This document shows, piece after piece, positions 45,729 to 57,508 of a DNA stretch of 64,000 nucleotides. Below the pieces are notes generated by a model. It made no database searches. It was not told the DNA's origin and was given only the letters and a program-made list of their open reading frames with translations. Made by a program: the position numbers and the translations under genes. This DNA is from Craterostigma plantagineum. Lineage: Eukaryota; Streptophyta; Magnoliopsida; Lamiales; Linderniaceae. The stretch lies in assembly GCA_027422505.1 (NCBI GenBank), contig JAPQWV010000018.1:18432001-18496000 (forward strand). The letters are read 5' to 3'. Within the stretch, counting starts at the first letter, position 1; every line of letters starts with the position of its first letter.

Positions 45729-47933
45729 TGTTGGGGTGGACCCGATTAATCGACGCCGGCCCCCGAACAGCGCAACGTGGCTATGGCGGAAGCGCAATTT
45801 GTACCGAGCGGCGTAGGGTGGCGAATTTTCGATTTTTAATATCTAAATTCAACCTTACACCATTCAGCTTCTCCCGAGAGTCTGAGATGCTTCTCTAAGC
45901 CTCGGGAGATCGCGGTTAATTCGAATTATCAAAATTCGAATTTATTTCCAATTTATTTAAATTAATAATTTCGATCCAAATTAATCGAATAAAGCGGCAA
46001 CCAGACGTTTTTCGATTATTTGGAGACCTAAATGATTTTTGATCAATACCAAACTTTCCAGAATAATTCTACACTTCCTAACGTTCGCAACGATAGGTCT
46101 TTCGAATTATTCCGACATCGTTTGGTATATTTCTCAAAATCAAATCTGTGGTTCGAAATTATTAATTCGAGTAAAACGGCAGTCTGCCGTCTTTTAACTA
46201 TTTGACGACCGAAACGATTTCCGATCGACACCAAATTTTCCAGAATAATTCTACACTTCCCGACGTTTCCAACGAGGGGTCTTGAGAATTATTCCGATAC
46301 CGTTTGATATTTTTCGTAAATCAAATCTTTAAGGTTCGAGGTATACCTTCGATGAACGAGATTTCTTCTGTCGTCGCTTCGGATGGACGTGGCTACACCT
46401 CGTCTGGATCCCGGGGCTTCCGGGCTAGATCGTCATGCCGGTATGACCTTGAACGAACCTCTGAGAATACTCCCGATGGCTAGACGCAACTCAGTTCGGG
46501 CGTCGGGACTCGTCAAACGAACCCGTCGGTTTAGCGTGGCTTGAGAAAATGTTTTTACCTCTTTCTCTTTTTGTTAAGCTTTCTCTCTAAGAAAAAAAAA
46601 AAAACAAGTCTCACTCAAACCTAAGCAACTCAACGTTGCTTTATGCATGATCAATTTAATTTTTTTTTTTTAATTGAGACACTTGTTATAACAAGTGTCA
46701 TAATAAATAAATAAAAAAAACATGACTCATGCTTTCTACACATCCCAACGTGGATGTGTAGAATTTTCATTTCATTTTTTTTTATTTTATTTTGATAATT
46801 TACTTTTGGCCCTTGAGGTTTCTAAATTCTCAATTTAGTCCCTCAATTTTAAATAATAAAATAATTAAATCCAATCTAATTATTTTTAAGCGCGACTCTC
46901 TAGGTCCGTCTCAACTGGCATGGGAGGAATCCACGAGTCCCGGCATTCGCCTAGCCTATCCCGCGGTACCGGACAGATCCCAGTTGAGAACGAATTTTGA
47001 TCTAATCGAAATTCGGGCGAACCGACTATAGTGTATACATTTAAATACTTCTTACGCCTTTCACTTGCGTCCCGGTTAGGTGAGAGCCATGCAAATGTCA
47101 AACTCACTAACCTAACACTATGTTATAATCGAGATCGAATCGATTATTTAAACTCCGCTCCGTATCTAATACAAGCAAGTTTTCCAAGCTTCGGCCGACG
47201 GCTTTATAATCGTCGCTCTCCGATTACCTCATAGGACATTAACCTATACGAATATAGGCAGTGAATCCCGATAGCAGTCAAAGCCCGGCAATCACCTCCG
47301 TAAAGTCGGTTGCGTTTCGTCGCTGACCCGTGTCTCATTTATGAACACTTGCGAGCCTAGCCAACTAGCGACAAACCGAAATCGCGAAAGCAAATCCGTC
47401 AATGACCCTATCGGTCTGAGGCTGCTATAGTCATTCGTTCAATCATTGACAACATCCTAGCCATGTGATTGAGACGAATACGAGCCGAATGTCCGGATAT
47501 GCGATCTCTTCGATCACCGATATCTCCATCACGACCCACAACCTCTCAGGTAATTGGTGACACTACCGATACTATGTGGTCGTCAATGGATAAGTCATAT
47601 TCGGATATCTAGTCACCCACCTAGAATCCTTAGACTTACGGACTTTTTATTTAATGTTGAGATTAAGGACTGTCCGGTGTCTCCTCTCTCGTCCCACGAG
47701 AATCAGACGTCCAACTCATACATTTGGGTGTTATTTATTTATCGCACTACCGGATGCCAAGTAGACTTTAAATTCGATAAATAAATAATAATGCCTTTAT
47801 TATAATGAAAATAAATATTCATTAATTTATTTGACGGTATATACAATAAACCTGTCTATCAACCTATACATCATCGTGCGCCCTATACTATTCCTAGTCC
47901 TCGTATGGCATTCCGAGGGCACACTCCCTAACA
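45729..47933 (-). repeat. 3' LTR of the nested Copia
   Basis: 2205 bp, matching 52933..55333 except for a ~195-base deletion at about 46888 and scattered substitutions. It contains a perfect 22-bp palindrome at 46678-46699 (half GACACTTGTTA) and a second hairpin with 12-bp arms at 46734-46763 (TTCTACACATCC). Confidence 0.95.
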
Positions 47934-47968
47934 GCCTCCCACTTGCACTTGAATGCCATGCGATGCAC

Positions 47969-50900
47969 CTAATGCCAGTCGCAATGGTATCGTAGCCCCA
48001 TCTTGTCCAGATGCTGTTCCATAACTGCTTGGGACAAGGGCTTCGTGAGCGGGTCCGCCACGTTTTCTGCGGTGGCGATTTTCTGCACGGCGACCATCCC
48101 GTTTTCAACGAACTCACGTAATACGTGAAATTTTCTCTCAATATGTTTGGACTTGCTATGAGATCGTGGTTCCTTTGCTTGCGCGACTGCACCGCTATTA
48201 TCGCACCAAAGTGTAAGCGGTCTGTCAGCAATTGGTACCACAGTAAGTTCCTCCAAGAACTTTTTCATCCAAATAGCTTCTTTAGCTGCCTCTGAGGCTG
48301 CTATGTACTCTGCCTCGCACGTGGAATCGGCAGTTGTGCTTTGCTTGGAGCTTCTCCAAGACACTGCCCCACCGTTGAGCACGAATACAAAACCTGAAGT
48401 AGATTTTCGGTCATCCACGTCCGACTGGAAGTCCGAATCGGTATAACCAACTACTTCTAGTCCCGCTCCTCCATAAACCAGCGTTAAGTCTTTAGTCCGT
48501 CTAAGGTATTTAAAGATATTCTTAACAGCTGTCCAATGTTCTTCCCCTGGGTTTGCCTGAAACCGACTAACCACGCTCACAGCGTAGGCAATGTCCGGTC
48601 GTGTACACAACATCGCGTACATCAGACTACCCACTGCAGACGCATACGGTATCCCACTCATCCGTCGTCTGTCTTCCTCACTTTGAGGTGACATTGACTT
48701 TGACAAATGGATCCCATGTCGCATTGGTAAGAACCCTCTCTTAGAGTCATCCATTCTGAATTTCTTCAGGATTTTCTCTAAGTAAAGGGCCTGAGATAAG
48801 CCGATCGTATGGTTCGCTCGACCCCTGAACAAGCGAATACCTAGTATATACGTCGCTTCTCCCAGGTCTTTCATGGAGAATTCGGTTGAAAGCCATGCTT
48901 TCACCGATGAGAGCATCCCAATGTCGTTTCCTATCAAAAGGATATCATCCACGTACAATACAAGGAACGACACCATACTCCCACTGCTCTTTATGTAGAC
49001 ACATGGCTCATCTACGTTTTTCACGAATCCAAAGTTCCGAACTGCTTCATCAAAACGTAGATTCCAGCTGCGAGAGGCCTGTTTCAGTCCGTAAATCGAC
49101 CGATTCAGTTTGCACACTTTGTGAGCATCTGCATGCGACTCAAAACCTTTTGGCTGCTCCATATAGATCTCCTCCTTGAGGAATCCATTAAGGAACGCCG
49201 TTTTGACGTCCATCTGCCAAATCTCATAATCATAGTGCGCAGCTATCGCGAGCATTATCCGGATGGACTTGATCATGGCTACAGGCGAGAAAGTCTCCTC
49301 ATAGTCAACTCCCTCTTTTTGGTTATAGCCCTTGGCAACCAATCTGGCCTTGTACGTCTCAACTTGTCCGTCAGATCCAATCTTTTTCTTGTAAATCCAT
49401 TTACAACCGATTGGTCTAAAACCACTCGGTAGGTCTACAAGAGTCCAGACTTTGTTGGAGTACATTGAGTCCATCTCAGCTCGCATAGCCTCAATCCATC
49501 TCGCTGAGTCAACATCGGATATAGCTTGATCGAAAGTAGCGGGATCTTCTCTTAGAAGTCCCCTAGTCGCAACATAACCTTGTTCGACATGTGACATGCC
49601 ATACCGCTGTGGTTGGCGAGGCACCCTTTCAGATCGTCGCATGACTGGTTCGCTCGGACCATCCGAATCCTGCGTGGGCGTTTCGGTCGACTGCTCCTCG
49701 AGAGTGACCTCACGGCCAATGCCAAAATCTCGAATGAACTCTTCCTCGAGAAAATGTGCATGTAGGCCAACAACGATCCTTTGATCATCGTGAAAATAAA
49801 ATAGGTACCCCATAGAGTCTTCAGGGTAACCTATGAAACGTCCTTTTACTGACCTAGACTCCAATTTATCTGTTTTCAGCTTTTTCACATAGGCGGGGCA
49901 ACCCCAAATCCTAATATGTGATAAGCTGGGTAAACGACAAGTCCATATCTCATACGGAATACCGTTAACAGACTTCGAGGGACACCGGTTAATTGTATAC
50001 GCTGCTGTCAAAAGCGCGTATCCCCACAATGACATTGGTAAATCTGTATAGCTTAACATAGAACGAACCATATCTAATAAAGTTCGGTTTCTACGTTCGG
50101 CCATGCCATTCAACTGTGGCGTGCCGGGCGGAGTCATCTGCGATATTATACCGTTCTCTTTTAAGAACTGGTCAAGCTCGTCACTCATGTACTCGCCACC
50201 TCGATCCGATCGAATGGCTTTAATGAGCTTCGAAGTTTGGTTTTCCACCAAGGCCTTATACTCCTTGAACCTTTCAAGAGCATCAGCTTTATACCTCATC
50301 AGATACACTAGTCCGTAACGACTGTGATCATCCGTAAAGGTAATAAAATAGTGGAAGTCACCTCGAGCTTTCACATTGAATGGCCCGCAAACGCCCGTGT
50401 GAATTAAATCGAGAATTTCAGTGGCTCTATTAAAAGTCCCGGTGAAGGGTGATCGGGTCATTTTACCTTTGAGGCATGACTCACAAGTCGGATAGGGATC
50501 TGATCCCAACGGTGTCAATATCCCGTTTTTCTCCAACTCGTGGATCTTACGTTCTCCAGTATGACCTAATCGAAGATGCCACAAGTATCTCGCATTTATT
50601 CCCGACTTTCGTTTATTTGTGACAGTATTCACAGATATATCGTCCTGGGTATTTAAATAGTACAAACCATTTATTAGTGTTGCGCTGCCAACATTTTTAT
50701 TTCTATACATAATGTGGCATGTATTAATATTAAAACTAAATACATAACCATTCCTGCTCAAAACAGGAACGGAGACGATGTTCTTAAATCCCCTCGGGAG
50801 TACAAGACAATCGTACAAACGCAACACATGCCCAGAAGATAATACAAGAGATCTTGATCCGACGTGGCTTGCCGAGATACTATCCCCGCTTCCCACTCTG

Positions 50901-51046
50901 ACCTCGATCTCACGCTCCCCAAGCTCTCTACTTGGTCCCAGACCCTGCGTGGAAACACAAATGTGAGTACTAGCCCCCGAATCCAATATCCAGGAAGTAG
51001 AGTATACAGATGAAGAACAAACTGTTTCTAAAACATTAAGTTCCAT
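47969..51046 (-). CDS. Copia Pol polyprotein (protease, integrase, reverse transcriptase, RNase H), intact
   Basis: A single open frame of 1025 codons. The protease is at the N-terminus with DSGAS (Asp22). The integrase zinc region has HLRLGHTGERK...CESCLKGK. The integrase core follows with DDHSRYG, SDRGGEY and the downstream Glu in the GMAERRNR context. Reverse transcriptase has [12 protein letters not shown] and YVDDILLIG. RNase H has DSDFQSDVDDRKSTSG, CEAEYIAASEAA and SKHIERKFH. The order PR-INT-RT-RH defines Copia. The protein in the pol phase is also open upstream of the ATG (CPKLKGEQ), so normal expression was probably as a Gag-Pol fusion. No inactivating change is visible in Pol. Confidence 0.95.
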   Translation of the reverse strand: MELNVLETVCSSSVYSTSWILDSGASTHICVSTQGLGPSRELGEREIEVRVGSGDSISASHVGSRSLVLSSGHVLRLYDCLVLPRGFKNIVSVPVLSRNGYVFSFNINTCHIMYRNKNVGSATLINGLYYLNTQDDISVNTVTNKRKSGINARYLWHLRLGHTGERKIHELEKNGILTPLGSDPYPTCESCLKGKMTRSPFTGTFNRATEILDLIHTGVCGPFNVKARGDFHYFITFTDDHSRYGLVYLMRYKADALERFKEYKALVENQTSKLIKAIRSDRGGEYMSDELDQFLKENGIISQMTPPGTPQLNGMAERRNRTLLDMVRSMLSYTDLPMSLWGYALLTAAYTINRCPSKSVNGIPYEIWTCRLPSLSHIRIWGCPAYVKKLKTDKLESRSVKGRFIGYPEDSMGYLFYFHDDQRIVVGLHAHFLEEEFIRDFGIGREVTLEEQSTETPTQDSDGPSEPVMRRSERVPRQPQRYGMSHVEQGYVATRGLLREDPATFDQAISDVDSARWIEAMRAEMDSMYSNKVWTLVDLPSGFRPIGCKWIYKKKIGSDGQVETYKARLVAKGYNQKEGVDYEETFSPVAMIKSIRIMLAIAAHYDYEIWQMDVKTAFLNGFLKEEIYMEQPKGFESHADAHKVCKLNRSIYGLKQASRSWNLRFDEAVRNFGFVKNVDEPCVYIKSSGSMVSFLVLYVDDILLIGNDIGMLSSVKAWLSTEFSMKDLGEATYILGIRLFRGRANHTIGLSQALYLEKILKKFRMDDSKRGFLPMRHGIHLSKSMSPQSEEDRRRMSGIPYASAVGSLMYAMLCTRPDIAYAVSVVSRFQANPGEEHWTAVKNIFKYLRRTKDLTLVYGGAGLEVVGYTDSDFQSDVDDRKSTSGFVFVLNGGAVSWRSSKQSTTADSTCEAEYIAASEAAKEAIWMKKFLEELTVVPIADRPLTLWCDNSGAVAQAKEPRSHSKSKHIERKFHVLREFVENGMVAVQKIATAENVADPLTKPLSQAVMEQHLDKMGLRYHCDWH

Positions 51047-51062
51047 ACCTGACGCAGCCTGC

Positions 51063-51834
51063 TCACCCTTGAGCTTCGGACAGACACCTATCCGTCGGCT
51101 TTACACCGGTTTGTTTCGATTTCCCAGAAGATAGTTTCTTCTTGGAAACCTTCCCTGTTGGCTTGAGCTTGTTGCCCTTCTTCTTTTTGCCTTTCTGGGG
51201 CTTTGAAGAAGTGGCGACAAGTGCAGTCTGCTTTGCCCTCTTCATCTGACCTTGCGCCGTTGCTAACTGATTCATCAGATCAGGAAGCAATAGCGTCATG
51301 CCGTTCAGATGGTAGTTCACAATGAACGCATTGAAGGACGAAGGCAGGGACTGCAAGATGAGATCATTTTGTAATTCCCGATCAAATCGAAAATTGAGAG
51401 TTTCCAACCTCTCGATCATGGTGATCATGTTCATAACATGTTCGCCAACATTCTCACCCTCAGACATCCTCGATCGGAAGAGCTGTGACGAAGTCGCATA
51501 GCGAGCTGTCCTAGACGTCTCACCGTAAAGCTCTTTCAAATGTTGAACCATCACCCGAGCATCAGCCATACTTTCGTGGCTACGCTGCAGTGCGTTACTC
51601 ATCGATCCGAGGACATGAGCCTTTACGAGCTTCTCGTCACGCAGTCGCTTGTCATAAGCGGCACGAGCCTGCTCGGATGCCCGCGCCCCTGGGCCGGCGG
51701 CATTTCGGACTCAAGGATATAAACTAGGTTCTCAATCTCGAGGAAAATCCTCAAGTTGCGAAGCCAGTCTGAATAGTTTGGCCCAGTCAACCTATTCTCC
51801 TTGAGCAGTACATTTAAAGCGGTCGACATAATTT
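51063..51834 (-). pseudogene. Copia Gag, frameshifted and lacking its zinc knuckle
   Basis: It starts at 51834 (MSTALNVLLKENRLTGPNYS, a typical Copia Gag N-terminus). A +1/-1 frame change near 51690 splits it from the UBN2-like body at 51602..51063 (ELYGETSRTARYATSSQLFR, LILQSLPSSFNAFIVNY). A Lys-rich tail follows. Where a CCHC knuckle should be, the sequence goes from GVKPTD to CPKLKGEQ in the pol phase, so most of the knuckle appears deleted along with the correct phase. Gag is therefore non-functional although Pol is intact. Confidence 0.8.
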
Positions 51835-51849
51835 CACAAAGAGAGAAAA

Positions 51850-52932
51850 TGCTGCAGAAAAATAAAAGGCATATTAAGTCGATTGTATAAGTTATCAAAC
51901 GCGAACAAGGACTTTTTATTCCGTTTGACTCCCACTATCTTTTCATAAACTCCATTCTCCCTACGGATGTTTTGGAAGTTTCGTTGATAACTTCGATAGT
52001 GGAGTTGATGTCCCCGTGGACGGGTGCAAATCTCAACCTCTGTCGTTTTATTGGTTTGCAGCGGCCCACGAAGTCGTGCTCCGCACGAATCCGACCTTGT
52101 CGAATGTCTCAACTATCTTTGTCTCAGTCAGGGACCCCCGCCGGCAAACCGGAACAAGGCGGTATGACTGTCTAAGTGCGACCTATCAACGTTGCTCAAA
52201 ACCGCACACTTGAACCGTACGTTTTACCGCACAGTGTGGTCTTGGCGAGCGGCACAAATGCACCCGAGCAAGCCGAAACAAAAGCAAATGCAAGGCGCCG
52301 GCATACCCGAAACCAAACCTTGCATTTAGGTTTTGTAACAACTAGGCCCGAGCTTGATAGAAGACAGGGCATCCAATCCCTTTACTCACTTAGTATTCGT
52401 ACGGGAGATCTTTATAACTCATAGCATATTAAAATTAAGCACGAGCACGTAAATGCGATAAATAAATTCCTAACCCTAGGAAAGCAATTTAAATGGACAA
52501 ATATGCGGGCTACTTCTAGACTTGTCCTATTACATGGGTCGTAAAACGACCGGGGTCTTCGATCTTCTAAACGTTGAGTCATTGACACGGTGGTCGTCGA
52601 ACCCTCCAACCTCGCCTTGCATCGAACGGCCGTCATTCATCTAACTTATCTAATAAAGCGATAAAATACAACACGGGGGGAATTATTTCCCAAACAACCC
52701 GTAATCCATGTACATACCGGGGGGCGACAAACGGCCCTTAAACAAATAACCCGGTTAGAACCTAAGCCCGCGTAAATGTCCCACATAAACATGCAACACA
52801 GAATTTTGACGTTGGGTGCCCAACCGACGTCACGAGCGACGATAGTCTCCAAACTACGTCGACCGTTCGTTCGCCACATCGGCTTTCGAGGCCTTCGGTC
52901 GAAACATTCATGAGCCTTGGCTCTGATACCAC
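51850..52932 (-). other. Untranslated leader of the nested Copia between 5' LTR and gag
   Basis: About 1.1 kb with no convincing coding frame in sense. It begins with the primer-binding site next to the LTR at 52933. Confidence 0.6.
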
Positions 52933-55333
52933 TGTTGGGGTGGACCCGATTAATCGACGCCGGCCCCCGAACAGCGCAACGTGACTATAGCGGAAGCGCA
53001 ATTTGTACCGAGCGGCGTAGGGTGGCGAATTTTCGATTTTTAATATCTAAATTCAACCTTACACCATTCAGCTTCTCCCGAGAGTCTGAGATGCTTCTCT
53101 AAGCCTCGGGAGATCGCGGTTAATTGGAATTATCAAAATTCGAATTTATTTCCAATTTATTTAAATTAATAATTTCGATCCAAATTAATCGAATAAAGCG
53201 GCAACCAGACGTTTTTCGATTATTTGGAGACCTAAATGATTTTTCATCAATACCAAACTTTCCAGAATAATTCTAAACTTCCTAACGTTCGCAACGATAG
53301 GTCTTTCGAATTATTCCGACATCGTTTGGTATTTTTCTCAAAATCAAATCTGTGGTTCGAAATTATTAATTCGAGTAAAACGGCAGTCTGCCGTCTTTTA
53401 ACTATTTGACGACCGAAACGATTTCCGATCGACACCAAATTTTCCAGAATAATTCTACACTTCCCGACGTTTCCAACGAGGGGTCTTGAGAATTATTCCG
53501 ATACCGTTTGATATTTTTCGTAAATCAAATCGTTAAGGTTCGAGGTATACCTTCGATGAACGAGATTTCTTCTGTCGTCGCTTCGGATGGACGTGGCTAC
53601 ACCTCGTCTGGATCCCGGGGCTTCCGGGCTAGATCGTCACGCCGGTATGACCTTGAACGAACCTCTGAGAATACTCCCGATGGCTAGACGCAACTCAGTT
53701 CGGGCGTCGGGACTCGTCAAACGAACCCGTCGGTTTAGCGTGGCTTGAGAAAATGTTTTTACCTCTTTCTCTTTTTGTTAAGCTTTCTCTCTAAGAAAAA
53801 AAAAAAACAAGTCTCACTCAAACCTAAGCAACTCAACGTTGCTTTATGCATGATCAATTTAATTTTTTTTTTTTTAATTGAGACACTTGTTATAACAAGT
53901 GTCATAATAAATAAATAAAAAAAAAACATGACTCATGCTTTCTACACATCCCAACGTGGATGTGTAGAATTTTCATTTCATTTTTTTTTAATTTTATTTT
54001 GATAATTTCCTTTTGGCCCTTGAGGTTTCTAAATTCTCAATTTAGTCCCTCAATTTTAAATAATAAAATAATTAAATCCAATCTAATTATTTTAATTATA
54101 ATTGAGCCCACTTAGTTAATTAATTAAGCACTTAAGACAATCTTAAGTCCTAATTATTTTCGTGACCGTCACTGGAATTTAACTAAGTAGTCGACACCTC
54201 GTATCAACTTTGCCACTACCTCAACGAATCTCATTCATTAGGTTCCACAGAAAAGCCCGCCATTTTCGTTCAAGTTCATTACCATTTTTAAGCGCGACTC
54301 TCTAGGTCCGTCTCAACTGGCATGGGAGGAATCCACGAGTCCCGGCATTCGCCTAGCCTATCCCGCGGTACCGGACAGATCCCAGTTGAGAACGAATTTT
54401 GGTCTAATCGAAATTCGGGCGAACCGACTAGTGTATACATTTAAATACTTCTTACGCCTTTCACTTGCGTCCCGGTTAGGTGAGAGCCATGCAAATGTCA
54501 AACTCACTAACCTAACACTATGTTATAATCGAGATCGAATCGATTATTTAAACTCCGCTCCGTATCTAATACAAGCAAGTTTTCCAAGCTTCGGCCGAAG
54601 GCTTTATAATCGTCGCTCTCCGATTACCTCATAGGACATTAACCTATACGAATATAGGCAGTGAATCCCGATAGCAGTCAAAGCCCGGCAATCACCTCCG
54701 TAAAGTCGGTTGCGTTTCGTCGCTGACCCGTGTCTCATTTATGAGCACTTGCGAGCCTAGCCAACTAGCGACAAACCGAAATCGCGAAAGCAAATCCGTC
54801 AATGACCCTATCGGTCTGAGGCTGCTATAGTCATTCGTTCAATCATTGACAACATCCTAGCCATGTGATTGAGACGAATACGAGCCGAATGTCCGGATAT
54901 GCGATCTCTTCGATCACCGATATCTCCATCACGACCCACAACCTCTCAGGTAATTGGTGACACTACCGATACTATGTGGTCGTCAATGGATAAGTCATAT
55001 TCGGATATCTAGTCACCCACCTAGAATCCTTAGACTTACGGACTTTTTATTTAATGTTGAGATTAAGGACTGTCCGGTGTCTCCTCTCTCGTCCCACGAG
55101 AATCAGACGTCCAACTCATACAATTGGGTGTTATTTATTTATCGCACTACCGGATGCCAAGTAGACTTTAAATTCGATAAATAAATAATAATGCCTTTAT
55201 TATAATGAAAATAAATATTCATTAATTTATTTGACGGTATATACAATAAACCTGTCTATCAACCTATACATCATCGTGCGGCCTATACTATTCCTAGTCC
55301 TCGTATGGCATTCCGAGGACACACTCCCTAACA
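52933..55333 (-). repeat. 5' LTR of the nested Copia
   Basis: 2401 bp, the full-length copy. It has the same two hairpins as the other LTR (around 53880-53965) and retains the ~195 bases at 54094-54288 missing on the other side. The short residue between LTR end and ORF shows the insertion point in the outer accessory ORF. Confidence 0.95.
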
Positions 55334-56094
55334 GCTCCTTCCTTTGATTTCTTCAGATAGTTGAACTTGGGAACTTCTAGGGATTCTGCCGCTGGACGAC
55401 GAGTGATCTCTGGGTGGATTTCCATGTAGTGTTAGATCAGTACTTGGAACCATCTGAGATATGGAAGGCCCTTTCTCTTGGACGTCTTGAGGTGATCCCT
55501 GATATAGATCTGGTCCACGATTTCTTGCATGAATAGGGCAGCATAGTCGTAGCGTTTCCCGAAGATGACCCCATAGAAGAGAGTGAGGATGCTGAGGTTG
55601 CAACGATCCTAGCCGGTGTGCTTCGGTGATAAGCACTTGTTGATCAGCATGAATAGGGCGTTCCATGGAGCAGGTATTTTGTTGAAGGAGAGTGCTGAGA
55701 CTTGTGTGAGAGGTGGGGAGCAGCCTATTTCCAGCATTCCATTTAGGATCTCTTGAACCGTGGGAGGTGGATCGAGCTCATCAAAGGTGGGCAGTTGTAG
55801 AATCGTCCTCAGAAGATCTTTGTTAAGAACAACCGAAGTGTTCTCAATATGGCTTTGGAAAATGATCTCCTCGATGTCTGGAACTTGGTCCATGAGTCCC
55901 CAGAATTGTTGTAGGTAGACTTGGGGAACGCTCGCCGTGAGGGTGAAGGCAGGGAGCAGAAAGTGGTTCTTCAGAATGGCGATGATGACCATGTCCGAGC
56001 ATCTGAAGGCCGTTGTGTCCAATTGATAGTTGTTCTTCAGCGGCTCGATCCATTTGGAGATTGGGTAGATCGTATCACGGTTTGGAATCTCCAT
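55334..56094 (-). pseudogene. 5' part of the Copia accessory ORF, cut by the nested element
   Basis: It starts at 56094 (ATG, MEIPNRDTIYPISKWIEPLK). The domain has VPQVYLQQFWGLM, ILQLPTFDEL, PAPWNALFMLINKCLSPKHTG and, after an in-frame stop near 55611, LFYGVIFGKRYDYAALFMQEIVDQI. A second stop lies near 55434. I recognise this pattern from ORFs placed between pol and the 3' LTR in plant Copia elements; it has no established function. The frame is interrupted at 55333 by the LTR of the nested element and continues at 45728. Confidence 0.75.
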
Positions 56095-56203
56095 AATCTG
56101 AAAAATATGATCATAAGGTCATTAGACATCGAATATTCCATCGTTGCCCTCGCTTGCTGTGAATCCTTTTCTCTCTTTTTTTTTGTTTTCTTTTTTTTGT
56201 TTG

Positions 56204-56300
56204 TTTATATATATATATATATATAGATATATAGATATATATATATATATATATATATGTATAAGTAGATGAATATATATAGATAGATATATATGGATAA
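56204..56300. repeat. TA/GATA-rich simple repeat
   Basis: A run of TATATATA with interspersed AGATA units. Confidence 0.9.
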
Positions 56301-56444
56301 ATATATATAAGTAGATAGTAAATATATTGGACTTGATGATTTTTATTTTCGTTAAGTAAAAAAAGGGGCCAAGTCGGGATTAAAAAAAATTGGGAAGCCC
56401 AATTGAAATTGAAATTGATTAAAATAGAGGCCCAATATGGTAAA

Positions 56445-57365
56445 TGTCGACGCGGCCCAATTTGAATAATGTCGAGAGCATGTAAAAGATGTCGAGGGGG
56501 TGGATGTCGAGACATTTAAAATGTCGAGATAGCCCATTTTAAAAATTGAAAATGTCGAGAGGCCCATTAACAAAGTCGAGATAGTTGAAATGTCGAGAAG
56601 TCAAAATGTCGAGACGTCAAGTTTATATAAAATGTCGAGAGGAGGTAAAAGTCGATATCGCACAGTTTCAATAAAATGTCGAGAGAAAAAAAATCGATAT
56701 CGCACAGTTTGAATAAAATGTCGAGAGGAAGAAAATGTCGATATCGCACAGTTTAAATAAAATGTCGAGAGGAAGAAAATGTCGATATCGCACAGTTTAA
56801 ATAAAAAGTCGAGAGGCCCAATTCGAGAGAAAATGTCGAGAGAGAAAATCAAATTAGGGTTAAAAGAGACTCGAGATTTGGGGAAAAATGTCGATGTACT
56901 GAAACTGTTCGAAAATGCAGTGTTAAATCAGGAAAAGACAGAAGTAATCGAAGATTAAAATCATGAAAATCCTAGGTTAAAATAATAAAAAAAAACTGAA
57001 ATCGGAGTTTCGTCTGTGATTTCTTCGAATTTTTACACCTGCAATCGAAACCATTAGTAGCATAAAAGAGGAAAATAGGGCTCTGTGGAAGAAATTTGAG
57101 ATGAAGGCTGTAATCGATATTGAAATGGCGAGAGATGTCAAGGTTTGAAAGAAAAAAAATCGAAGGGGTCTTAACAGGGAAGATATCGATATTTGAAGTG
57201 AGTGAAAGAAGAAGATGAAAGATGTCGAGACAGGTTTTTTGATGTGAGAGCATCTTGGGCTTTCTTAAGGCCCATATAAAATGTCGAAAAGATGAGTGAG
57301 GAATAGATGGCCCAATGTCGATTTAGAGAAAGAGGTCGAGATGGAAATGTCGAGATGTAGGCTTA
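56445..57365. repeat. ATGTCGAGA-rich spacer with a ~45-bp tandem repeat
   Basis: TGTCGA(GA/TA) occurs several tens of times in ~900 bases. Between about 56620 and 56810 it is organised as four copies of a ~45-base unit, AAAATGTCGAGAGGAAGAAA then ATGTCGATATCGCACAGTTT. It lies between pol and the accessory ORF of the large Copia and is non-coding in any long frame. Confidence 0.9.
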
Positions 57366-57508
57366 TTTTAGTTGGGCTTGTGGAGAAAGTTACGGCCCAA
57401 TCAGATTTCGAAACTTATAATACTATATGACAAATAAAATACAATGCAAATAGAATGCAAAGATACTATATGACAATGCGAAGCTACTGAAAAATAAGAA
57501 AATGGTGA

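Larger units (their letters stand above)
45729..55333 (-). mobile_element. Nested Copia retrotransposon with long LTRs
   Basis: LTRs 45729..47933 (2205 bp) and 52933..55333 (2401 bp) both start TGTTGGGGTGGACCCGATTA and end CTCCCTAACA, and are nearly identical apart from a ~195-base deletion in the left copy. Flanking duplication GATCC (45724-45728) and GCTCC (55334-55338) differ at one base. The minus-strand primer-binding site TGGTATCAGAGCC lies just inside the right LTR (52920-52931). Pol is intact and gag is broken. It splits the accessory ORF of the surrounding element. Confidence 0.95.

Noticed and set aside
53247..55184. Small ORFs within the nested Copia LTRs
   Set aside because: Repeated identically in both LTRs with no similarity to known proteins; LTRs are non-coding.
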